6,951 nt of DNA, taken from positions 1 to 6,951 of the forward strand of contig DHHG01000206.1 in NCBI GenBank assembly GCA_002403175.1, written 5' to 3'. The stretch comes from Syntrophaceae bacterium UBA4778 (GTDB lineage Bacteria; Desulfobacterota; Syntrophia; Syntrophales; UBA4778). Numbering within the stretch: the first letter of the stretch is position 1; every line of letters begins with the position of its first letter. Below the pieces are notes generated by a model. It saw nothing but the letters and a program-made list of their open reading frames with translations. It ran no database searches and was not told the origin of the DNA. Below are positions 1 to 5,762 of the stretch, piece after piece. The position numbers were made by a program, and so were the translations under genes.

Positions 1-2
1 CC

Positions 3-185
3 GTATTAGCCCACAAGGATCTGCAGGCGGAACAATCCATTGCCATGCATTGGGGAACTTTTTATATAGCCGATGAACAGCTGGGTGAACCGCCCCTTTA
101 TTTGAAAACAGTCATGAAAGAGGCGTACATGGAGGATGATTCTTTTCTCGTGATGAAATTTGGGGAAACGCGTATTTTTGAATAA
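3..185 (+). CDS. C-terminal end of a NAPE-PLD/UlaG-like metallo-beta-lactamase-fold hydrolase (5' partial)
   Basis: The reading frame is open from the left edge to TAA at 183-185 and gives the last 60 residues of a protein. It contains IAMHWGTF (residues 13-20 of the fragment), followed by a DE..GEPP segment, and ends FLVMKFGETRIFE. This matches the C-terminal pattern of the Lactamase_B_2 family, including N-acyl-phosphatidylethanolamine phospholipase D and bacterial relatives. In those, the His of xHWGTF is a metal ligand, a EPP segment follows, and the chain ends in a FxxLKxGExR strand. Such enzymes hydrolyse phosphodiester or ester bonds with a Zn centre. The substrate cannot be told from this fragment, and the main HxHxDH motif lies outside the window. 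The gene stands apart from the next one by more than 450 bp, so it probably ends its own transcription unit. Confidence 0.8.
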   Translation, partial: VLAHKDLQAEQSIAMHWGTFYIADEQLGEPPLYLKTVMKEAYMEDDSFLVMKFGETRIFE

Positions 186-207
186 ATACTAGATGAAAAG
201 TCTGGAA

Positions 208-228
208 TACCCTCATCACCGGAGGGTA
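208..228 (+). other. Short perfect hairpin, 7-bp stem
   Basis: TACCCTC (208-214) and GAGGGTA (222-228) pair perfectly around a 7-nt loop, 22 bp after the stop codon of the metallo-hydrolase. No T-run follows, so it is not a standard intrinsic terminator. It may still help end or stabilise the upstream mRNA. The right arm contains GGAGGG, which also looks like a ribosome binding site for the 20-codon ORF that begins at 231. Confidence 0.35.
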
Positions 229-230
229 AT

Positions 231-293
231 ATGAGGACGCGTGGCAATAGACTGGTCTTGAGAAAAGAGCCGGATTCGTCAAAGATTGATTAA
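231..293 (+). CDS. Possible 20-residue micro-ORF (very uncertain)
   Basis: ATG at 231 is preceded by GGAGGG (221-226) at normal spacing and runs to TAA at 291-293. It encodes a basic peptide starting MRTRGNRLVL. The ribosome binding site lies in the right arm of the hairpin at 208-228, so translation could be masked by folding. I recognise no family, and the peptide has no obvious membrane segment. A chance ORF is the most likely explanation. It is listed only because the Shine-Dalgarno match is better than those of several real genes in this window. Confidence 0.15.
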   Translation: MRTRGNRLVLRKEPDSSKID

Positions 294-295
294 GA

Positions 296-396
296 GAGAA
301 TTCAGAAGACATTAGCCAGAATACAGAATATTATTTATTCAGACTCCTTCCTTCTGTATTCTATCTTCTGGCTTCTATATTCTTTCTTAAATTCTC
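296..396. repeat. Imperfect palindrome built on AGCCAGAATACAGAA
   Basis: The outer arms GAGAATT (296-302) and AATTCTC (390-396) pair. Inside them AGCCAGA (314-320) pairs with TCTGGCT (367-373), and AATACAGAA (320-328) pairs with TTCTGTATT (352-360), with unpaired stretches between. The top strand of the right arm is very pyrimidine-rich. The structure lies between the metallo-hydrolase and the intergenic repeat and carries no ORF. From memory, CAGAAGCCAGAATACAGA-type repeats are common in deltaproteobacterial intergenic DNA. It could act as a bidirectional terminator or be a dispersed intergenic repeat. It is not found at the second repeat locus near 3655. Confidence 0.6.
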
Positions 397-397
397 C

Positions 398-550
398 CCT
401 CAACATGCTGAGGTTCCACCAAATATTGAGGTTACACGAATCATTCCATGCTCCTCCGCTGACCCCTTCTGTTGGTCTAACTAACTGTTATTACAAGACG
501 AATAAGAACTCATGCTTTTCCTTTGGCTATTGGCTGGCTATTTGCACTTA
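398..550 (+). repeat. Intergenic repeat, copy A
   Basis: Positions 398-453 match 3655-3710 at 47 of 56 bases without gaps. After 13 extra bases here, TTCTG..GGTCTAACT (467-482) matches 3711-3726. Weaker similarity continues to about 550 (GA(C/T)GAATAA, then a TTGGC..GCcA(C/T)TTGCA-like stretch). The copy begins with a small hairpin, CCTCA (398-402) and TGAGG (409-413). In copy B the corresponding DNA is the upstream region of an intact small secreted-protein gene; here it precedes only the broken end of a paralogue. It is therefore best read as the decayed upstream region of a duplicated gene. No other function is visible. Confidence 0.75.
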
Positions 551-577
551 TTGCTGAATGAAAGCAAACTTTATTAA

Positions 578-655
578 CTAAGAAACAATAGTTTTAATAG
601 ATGCAAGCAAGATGAACTAATTTCTTTCTACACCGATGGCAAATTGAAATCATGA
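578..655 (+). pseudogene. 3' remnant of a Cys-repeat secreted-protein paralogue
   Basis: Read in the frame of the intact gene at 3897-4244, this stretch gives CKQDELISFYTDGKLKS followed by TGA (653-655). The intact gene has CKADGLISFYIDGKLKSC, residues 93-110. The first Cys of the final repeat is kept at 602-604, while the last Cys codon (TGC at 4224) has become the stop. Nucleotide identity is 56 of 58 over 620-677 against 4191-4248, and similarity fades upstream of about 600. An in-frame stop at 575-577 and the lack of a start or signal peptide show it cannot make the full protein. About 330 bp of the paralogue body are missing relative to the downstream locus. The near-identity of the 3' end, compared with about 84% in the upstream repeat, suggests recent duplication, gene conversion or recombination at this end. 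Confidence 0.8.
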
Positions 656-2916
656 ATGAAACAAGACAACTGAAAAAGAGAATTGGAGAATTCGGAACAG
701 CTTCTAATTTACTAAAAAATTGGTTCAGGCGTATGCAATTGATTTTTTGGCGGAGAGGTGTCAGTCGTCTTTTGATTTTCACAATAGTTATTACGTTTAC
801 TCTCTTTGCCATCGGATTATATCATATATATTTTTACAGAACCAATCTGCCTGACATAGAATCATTGACCCGTTTTGAGTTTTCTACGGTCGGACGCATC
901 TACGATGCCAACGACCAATCGCTCATCGAGATGGCAAGAGAGTACCGGCAAAACATCAAGTATGAGGACATTCCGCCCATTGTTCGTGATGCAATCATTG
1001 CTACTGAGGACAAGAATTTCTTCACCCATAATGGAGTTGACTATTCCGTAATCCCTCGCGTGCTGAGCAAAGTCAGGATAGGTTTTCTGGTAACAGGACT
1101 TACAAAACTAAGACGGGAGAAAGCGGTGAATAGTCAGACTATCTTTCCGCATGGCGGGTCGACAATCACCCAACAACTCGTGCGGTGTCATTTTCTCAAA
1201 GGCATGACGGTTTTTCAAAACATGACGGATCAAGAAAACAACAACCAACTCCGGCAAGGTGTGCACTTGAGCAGAGCGCTGTCTTACATAATCGACTCGC
1301 GAAGCGTCAACAGGCTGGTTCGGAAGATGGAAGAAATTCGATTATCGTTGTGGGTCGAAAACAAGATGCAGGAGCGTTTTGGTTCAAAACGCCGCGCCAA
1401 GGAAGAAATTATGGCCCGCTATGCCAGTCTGATCTACATGGGAAACGGTCAGTACGGATTTGCGGCGGCAGCGGAATATTATTTTGGCCGGCCTCTTAAA
1501 ACGTTCACAGTGGACGATGCTGATAAGGCAGCCATACTTGCAAGCATTGCAAAGGCTCCCAGGTACTACGCGCCCAGTGCAAAAAACACCGAGAGAGTCT
1601 TGCGCCGGAGAAATCAAAGCCTGGCACTTATGGCGGCCAACGGTTTCATTTCATTAGACAGATTGAAGGACGCCAAAAAGCGCCCAATTCAAGTTGCTGT
1701 GCGACTCAAGAATAAGGCACCACTGGGGCCTGCTGTCATTGGGAATGTTCTTCAGGATCTCAAAGAGCTACCTGCTGATCTCAGAATTGAAGGCCTCCGG
1801 CAGGGACGTATCCAGATTTACTCGACAGTGGACGTCCGGGTGCAGCAAATTGTTAACGAGGCACTGGAGCACGGCCTCGATCTTTACGAGAAGCGACACC
1901 CAAATATCAAAGGGATAATCCAGGGCTCTGCAGTGGTGCTGAGAAACCGTGATGCGAGTATCCTTGCCGAAACGGGTGGGCGTAAGTTCTACCAAGGCCG
2001 TTTCAATTCATACAGCGACTTTAACCGTGTAACGAATTCTCTGCGACAACCTGGGTCCGCAATGAAACCCATTGTCTACCTCGCTGCTTTTCAACAAGGA
2101 AGGTTTGATCTTGATACTCTGGTTCCCGACAAACCTATCAGTGTGCCCGATAAAGGGTATCAGAATACGAAATGGATATCAAACTACGATGGCCGATTTA
2201 AGGGTATGATTCCACTTCGGAAGGCGCTGGCGGAATCCAGAAATACCACTGCGATTTGGATAACAGAGGAGATTGGGATTGAGAGCATCCTGTGGACGGC
2301 GCAGAATCTGGGTGTCCGGACGCATTTGCATCCTTACGCCACGACCGCATTGGGTGCGTCCGAAATGAATTTGCTGGAACTGGCCAATGCGTATCGAACT
2401 ATGGCGTCAGGCATTTTCGCGAAGCCGTATGTGATCCGAAAAATTGTCCGCGATTCGGGCGAGGTAGCGGTCAATAACGAACATAGCGAGCAACCCCCGG
2501 TCGCAGTCGGCCTTTGCGCGATCTCGCTTATTCAGGAAGGCCTGCGCGGTATTGTGCGCATGCCTACCGGCACGGCTCATGCACTTGACTCCGGCGGTTT
2601 TCCGATTCCCGTTATGGGGAAAACAGGAACGACCAACTACTTCAGGGATGCGCTCTTCGTGGGCTCCACTTACGGTCCTGAAGGAATCACCATTGCCGTC
2701 CGCGTCGGCTTTGACGACAACCGTTCCCTCGGTCCAAAAGAAACCGGCGGCAGGGTTGCTCTTCCGGTGTTCAAAGAAATTATGCTCAGAATCTATCGCG
2801 AAAGACTTGCAGGACCAGTGCCTGCGTTCCCGGATCAGATGGAACAGAATATTAATAATTACCTTAAAGGCGATCCGGTCGAAGGCGTATTGTTAACAGA
2901 GATGGAGAAAATTTAA
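652..2916 (+). CDS. Bifunctional class A penicillin-binding protein (GT51 transglycosylase + transpeptidase)
   Basis: This 754-residue inner-membrane enzyme polymerises lipid II into glycan strands and cross-links stem peptides. A single membrane anchor lies at about residues 38-60. The GT51 domain shows EDKNFFTHNG (catalytic E119), GGSTITQQL (168-176), RKMEE (224-228, second catalytic Glu E228), IYMGNGQYGFAAAAEYYFG (261-279) and LASIAKAPRYYAP (296-308). The transpeptidase domain has SAMK (nucleophile S469, K472), SRN (529-531) and KTGT (657-660), so both activities look intact. Two stretches between GT51 motifs are longer than in E. coli PBP1a/1b (about 137-167 and 180-222). I recall a similar arrangement in a deltaproteobacterial/acidobacterial subfamily. 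The start is uncertain: ATG 652 lies in the paralogue remnant and lacks a Shine-Dalgarno sequence. ATG 733 (M28) would still keep the anchor but also has a poor site. The SGNH gene follows after 22 bp. Confidence 0.93.
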   Translation: MNETRQLKKRIGEFGTASNLLKNWFRRMQLIFWRRGVSRLLIFTIVITFTLFAIGLYHIYFYRTNLPDIESLTRFEFSTVGRIYDANDQSLIEMAREYRQNIKYEDIPPIVRDAIIATEDKNFFTHNGVDYSVIPRVLSKVRIGFLVTGLTKLRREKAVNSQTIFPHGGSTITQQLVRCHFLKGMTVFQNMTDQENNNQLRQGVHLSRALSYIIDSRSVNRLVRKMEEIRLSLWVENKMQERFGSKRRAKEEIMARYASLIYMGNGQYGFAAAAEYYFGRPLKTFTVDDADKAAILASIAKAPRYYAPSAKNTERVLRRRNQSLALMAANGFISLDRLKDAKKRPIQVAVRLKNKAPLGPAVIGNVLQDLKELPADLRIEGLRQGRIQIYSTVDVRVQQIVNEALEHGLDLYEKRHPNIKGIIQGSAVVLRNRDASILAETGGRKFYQGRFNSYSDFNRVTNSLRQPGSAMKPIVYLAAFQQGRFDLDTLVPDKPISVPDKGYQNTKWISNYDGRFKGMIPLRKALAESRNTTAIWITEEIGIESILWTAQNLGVRTHLHPYATTALGASEMNLLELANAYRTMASGIFAKPYVIRKIVRDSGEVAVNNEHSEQPPVAVGLCAISLIQEGLRGIVRMPTGTAHALDSGGFPIPVMGKTGTTNYFRDALFVGSTYGPEGITIAVRVGFDDNRSLGPKETGGRVALPVFKEIMLRIYRERLAGPVPAFPDQMEQNINNYLKGDPVEGVLLTEMEKI

Positions 2917-2938
2917 TCGAGGATATCAGGTAAAATAT

Positions 2939-3613
2939 ATGCAGAGTTGTAATTCCCGACAAGAGGCGATAAAGATCCATCCCGAAAGCACACTGCTTAT
3001 GATCGGTGATTCAATTACGGATTGTGGCCGCATTAGTCCTGCCGCCAGCATCGTTCGCGATTCCCTCGGTTATGGTTATGTCAGACTAATCAATAACTTA
3101 CTCAGCGTCACTTGCTCCCGGCAGCGTATCCTCATCCTCAACAGGGGCATACCCGGTAGTACTGTACGTCATTTGGTCGCGCGCTGGCAATCCGATGTTC
3201 TGGAATTGAAACCTGATTGGCTCTCTATAATGATCGGCATCAACGATGTCTGGCCTAAGTTCGACGCCACCCAGCCGGATGAATGGCATGTCTCTATTGA
3301 TGAATATGCCTCCACATTAGAGTACCTGATCAGTATAACGCGGCCACAATTAAAAGGAATGGTACTCATGACACCTTATTGCATCGAACCCAATCGGGCG
3401 GACCCCATGCGGGCGATGATGGATCGATATGGGGATGTGGTGCGCCGGTTGGCCGATCAACATCAAGCTATCCTGGTCGATACTCAGGCTGCGTTCGATT
3501 GTGTATTGAAGGAAGTTCATCCGATGGAGCTGGCTTTAGACCGGGTGCATTTGAAACCGAGAGGGCACGTGATCATAGCACAGGCTTTTTTAAAGTCATT
3601 GGAATATAATTAG
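2939..3613 (+). CDS. SGNH/GDSL-family hydrolase (esterase/lipase-like)
   Basis: This 224-residue protein has all four SGNH blocks: GDSITDCGR (nucleophile S25), NRGIPGSTVR (G70), GINDVW (N102) and DRVHLKPRGH (D201 and H204 of the Ser-Asp-His triad). It thus belongs to the Lipase_GDSL_2 type of small esterases, which remove acyl or acetyl groups from carbohydrates or lipids. Strings such as KPDWLSIMIGINDVW and MVLMTPYCIEPNRADPMRAMM resemble SGNH hydrolases I remember from Bacillus-like Firmicutes, so transfer is possible but unproven. No signal peptide or membrane segment is visible, so it should be cytoplasmic. ATG 2939 is preceded by CAGG (2927-2930) at 8 nt. It lies 22 bp after the PBP and is probably in the same operon. 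This raises, without proving, a role in deacylating cell-wall or surface-glycan material. Confidence 0.9.
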   Translation: MQSCNSRQEAIKIHPESTLLMIGDSITDCGRISPAASIVRDSLGYGYVRLINNLLSVTCSRQRILILNRGIPGSTVRHLVARWQSDVLELKPDWLSIMIGINDVWPKFDATQPDEWHVSIDEYASTLEYLISITRPQLKGMVLMTPYCIEPNRADPMRAMMDRYGDVVRRLADQHQAILVDTQAAFDCVLKEVHPMELALDRVHLKPRGHVIIAQAFLKSLEYN

Positions 3614-3653
3614 TAAGTTCTGGTATTGAACTATCCAGATGACTTCAATGTAT

Positions 3654-3688
3654 CCCTCAATATACTGAGGGTCCACCAAATATTGAGG
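3654..3688 (+). other. Two mutually exclusive hairpins at the head of repeat copy B
   Basis: CCCTCA (3654-3659) pairs with TGAGGG (3666-3671) around a 6-nt loop. The same left arm, as CCTCAATAT (3655-3663), can instead pair perfectly with ATATTGAGG (3680-3688). In copy A both options survive, shortened to 5 bp for the first (398-402 with 409-413) and with one mismatch for the second (398-406 with 423-431). The spacing is identical in both copies. It could be the end of the SGNH transcript, a regulatory RNA fold, or a nested palindrome bound by a protein. No T-run follows. Confidence 0.5.
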
Positions 3689-3807
3689 CCAAACAAATCA
3701 TCCCATACTCTTCTGCCGGTCTAACTTGTTAATCTAAACACTTATTATTAATGGATGAATAAAAATTTTGATTCTCTTTCGCTTGTTGGCAAGCCACTTG
3801 CAACTAA
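3655..3807 (+). repeat. Intergenic repeat, copy B
   Basis: This is the second copy of the repeat at 398-550, in the same orientation: 47 of 56 bases identical over the first block, and TTCTG..GGTCTAACT repeated at 3711-3726. It lies between the SGNH gene and the intact Cys-repeat gene and makes up most of that gene's 283-bp upstream region. It therefore probably carries promoter or leader functions of the small gene. The rest of the gap (3614-3654 and 3808-3896) holds no ORF. I saw no convincing sigma-70 promoter; the best candidate, TTGTTG at 3783 with TAAGAT at 3805, is weak. Confidence 0.75.
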
Positions 3808-3896
3808 GATCAGATAGAAATCGTTATAAACAGACTCAAAAAGTACCAACTGAGTCCGAATAAATTAGTGGTCATTAGCTGAAGGGGGAAATATTT

Positions 3897-4244
3897 ATGA
3901 AAATGATCAAAAATTTGTTTTTTCTGAGTTTAGAATTAACCTTAGTATTAGTCGTCATCATTTTTAATGTCCATGCCGCTGATCAATCAATTTGTAATTC
4001 CGGTGCAAACGTCTTTTTTCATAACAACGGATCACTAAAATCCTGCCAACTCCAGAATGATTACGATGCGAATAACATCCGATGTAAAAATGGGGGTACT
4101 GTTAGTTTTTACAACAACGGCAAATTAGAATCTTGTGTGCTGTCCGCGGAGGTCAACATAGCCAAGAGTAAATGCAAGGCAGATGGTCTGATTTCTTTCT
4201 ACATCGATGGCAAATTGAAATCATGCATGAAACAAGACAACTGA
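3897..4244 (+). CDS. Small exported protein with three 30-residue Cys repeats
   Basis: This 115-residue protein starts with a signal peptide: a K-containing N-terminus, a hydrophobic core at about residues 7-24 and a likely signal peptidase I site after VHA (residue 27). The mature part is three units of the form C-x(6-7)-(V/I)-x-F-(H/Y)-x-(N/D)-G-x-L-x-S-C. Cysteines fall at 33/50, 63/80 and 93/110, exactly 17 and 13 residues apart in turn, giving a strict 30-residue period. The FYNNGKLESC core resembles MORN-like or YwqK-like beta-hairpin repeats, a similarity I infer rather than a firm family call. Six even cysteines in an exported protein suggest three disulfides. A strong ribosome site (AAGGGGGAA, 3882-3890) supports this start. 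The coding DNA is AT-richer than the PBP gene. A broken paralogue lies at 578-655. The function is unknown, but the location is periplasm or outside. Confidence 0.85.
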   Translation: MKMIKNLFFLSLELTLVLVVIIFNVHAADQSICNSGANVFFHNNGSLKSCQLQNDYDANNIRCKNGGTVSFYNNGKLESCVLSAEVNIAKSKCKADGLISFYIDGKLKSCMKQDN

Positions 4245-4268
4245 AAAAAGGTAAAGAGAGGTCTTAAC

Positions 4269-4430
4269 ATGAATCAACCGGAATCAGATCAGATATGGCA
4301 GCATCTTCAAGTTCACATAGAAAGCTTTTTTAGTCAGACTCTCGCAAACGATGTGCAGCAAATTGAATACAAGCCGCGATTTATAGCCCTGCTGGAAATG
4401 CCGTCCGAGTGTAATCAGAACGAACCTTAA
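4269..4430 (+). CDS. Small hypothetical protein (53 residues)
   Basis: This ORF starts at ATG 4269 after a good ribosome site (GAGAGG, 4255-4260) and begins 24 bp behind the Cys-repeat gene, which suggests co-transcription. The product begins MNQPESDQIWQHLQVHIESF and ends MPSECNQNEP. It is hydrophilic, with no signal peptide or membrane segment. I do not recognise the family. It may be complete, or it may be the first part of a longer gene: another frame (+1) stays open from 4387 to 4575 and reads plausibly (GGYRIYYHRR...), though it has no ATG of its own. The case for a real gene rests on the ribosome site and position only. Confidence 0.45.
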   Translation: MNQPESDQIWQHLQVHIESFFSQTLANDVQQIEYKPRFIALLEMPSECNQNEP

Positions 4431-4558
4431 GAAACGAGAATTTGCAGGAAACTTGGCCATTGGGGGTTATCGAATTTATTATCATCGTAGGACGGGTAAT
4501 GATGAAAGCGGCCAAAACAGTTTCTATTCATCACAAATTCATATCATAGGATTATTCA

Positions 4559-5671
4559 ATGGGAACGAATGCTAATATGTCTGAACATACAAAACCACCT
4601 GATTTGGACTCAGATGCAAATTTCCTTGGGTGGCAGAGAACATTATCGGGGGAATTATTTCCACTCTTCAATATTACTGTCGTGAATCATCCATTATATC
4701 ATTCTACAGTAAGTGAAGAGACCTTACATAGGCTGCGCCTGCGTGTTCCACGAGTTCTTTCCCCATATCCTGAGACAGAACCATCTCCCTGGCATAATCT
4801 GGGCATCGAGTTAAATCATCCTAAGACCGCAAGAGATGCAATAAAAATGGCCGGATTGGATTATACCGTCGTGAAGAAGCCGCTAAAATTGAAAAAGGGA
4901 TGGAAGCAAGAGGCGTATGCGACGGTGCGAACGGATAACGATGAGGTTCTGGGCCAGGTCAAAGCGAGTTATGAACCGATTCAGAACATTGATGCTTTCA
5001 CATTCTTCGATACTTTGGTTTCTGAAGATAAGGCGATATACGAGACAGCCGGATTTTTTGGCAAGGGTGAATTTATTTGGATATTGGCGAAACTTCCGGG
5101 TTACATTAACGTCCATGGCAACGACATCGTCAATAAATATCTCTTGCTTACAAATAGTCATGACGGCAGTTCACAGGTTCGAGTGAAGCTTACTCCCATC
5201 CGTGTAGTCTGCAATAATACTTTGACGTCTGCATTGCAGGGAGCGGGAGATATTCAAATCATTCACACACCAAACGCAGCGCGGGATTTGGAACAAGCAA
5301 CCACGATGCTCGTATTGTCAAAATGCTTATACGAACAACTCGACGTTAAGTTTAACTGTATGGCGGCCAGGAAGATCACACAGGAGCAACTGCGAGAGTA
5401 TGTGCAGGCACTGGTTCCTGATAACGAAGAGGCCGAGAACACTGCAAGGACCGGGAAGATTCGGAACAGCGTACTTCAGTTGCATGACTCCGGCCTGGGC
5501 GCACATCTGGCACGCGGTACATTGTGGGGAGCTTTCAACAGTGTAGCCGAATACACGGACCATATGATGTCGGGTGAAGATTCGGCCACGCGATTGGATT
5601 CAATCTGGTTCGGTCGCGGAGAGAAATTAAAGTTGAAGGCATTCAATTTAGCACAGCGAATGATGATGTAG
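4559..5671 (+). CDS. DUF932 (TIGR03299-like) phage/plasmid-type protein with an extra N-terminal module
   Basis: This 370-residue protein is of unknown function. From about residue 77 it follows the DUF932/TIGR03299 pattern: PWHNLG (77-82), ARDAIKMAGLDY (91-102), YEPIQNIDAF (138-147), KYLLLTNSHDGSS (193-205), TPIRVVCNNTL (212-222), RGTLWGAFNSVAEYTDH (319-335) and RLDSIWFG (345-352). Members occur on phages, plasmids and genomic islands. Residues 21-66 (NFLGWQRTLSGELFPLFNIT, HPLYHSTVSEETL, LRVP) look like a small separate protein family that I recall as stand-alone ORFs of about 60-70 residues, so this appears to be a two-module fusion. ATG 4559 has TAGGA (4547-4551) 7 nt upstream; M7 has no better site. 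It is cytoplasmic by appearance. A DNA-related role in a mobile element is often assumed but not shown. Confidence 0.88.
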   Translation: MGTNANMSEHTKPPDLDSDANFLGWQRTLSGELFPLFNITVVNHPLYHSTVSEETLHRLRLRVPRVLSPYPETEPSPWHNLGIELNHPKTARDAIKMAGLDYTVVKKPLKLKKGWKQEAYATVRTDNDEVLGQVKASYEPIQNIDAFTFFDTLVSEDKAIYETAGFFGKGEFIWILAKLPGYINVHGNDIVNKYLLLTNSHDGSSQVRVKLTPIRVVCNNTLTSALQGAGDIQIIHTPNAARDLEQATTMLVLSKCLYEQLDVKFNCMAARKITQEQLREYVQALVPDNEEAENTARTGKIRNSVLQLHDSGLGAHLARGTLWGAFNSVAEYTDHMMSGEDSATRLDSIWFGRGEKLKLKAFNLAQRMMM

Positions 5672-5762
5672 CCTGAATCTGGGTGTTAGGCGATTAACAA
5701 GTCCAGGCATTGCGTCTGATCTACAACCGTTCCAGAAAGTCGATGTGAAAGGAAATTTAATA

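Noticed and set aside
594..812. Minus-strand ORF of 72 residues over the PBP start
   Set aside because: It is the complement of the PBP membrane anchor and the paralogue remnant; no ribosome site and no family.
1185..1499. 104-residue plus-strand ORF inside the PBP gene
   Set aside because: It overlaps the GT51 motifs in another frame and shows no family features; a shadow of the real gene.
2552..2896. 114-residue plus-strand ORF inside the PBP transpeptidase region
   Set aside because: It overlaps the KTGT motif region of the PBP in another frame and has no recognisable domain.
296..3726. Insertion sequence or transposon bounded by the repeats
   Set aside because: There is no transposase, no target-site duplication that I could see, and the repeats include coding sequence of a paralogue, which fits duplication better.
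3783..3830. Promoter for the Cys-repeat gene (TTGTTG/TAAGAT, or TTGCAA/TATAAA)
   Set aside because: The first pair matches the consensus poorly and the second has 21-nt spacing, so neither is good enough to annotate.
5671..5691. GCCTGA/TTAGGC weak hairpin just after the DUF932 stop as a terminator
   Set aside because: The stem is only 6 bp with a G-T pair, a 9-nt loop and no T-run.
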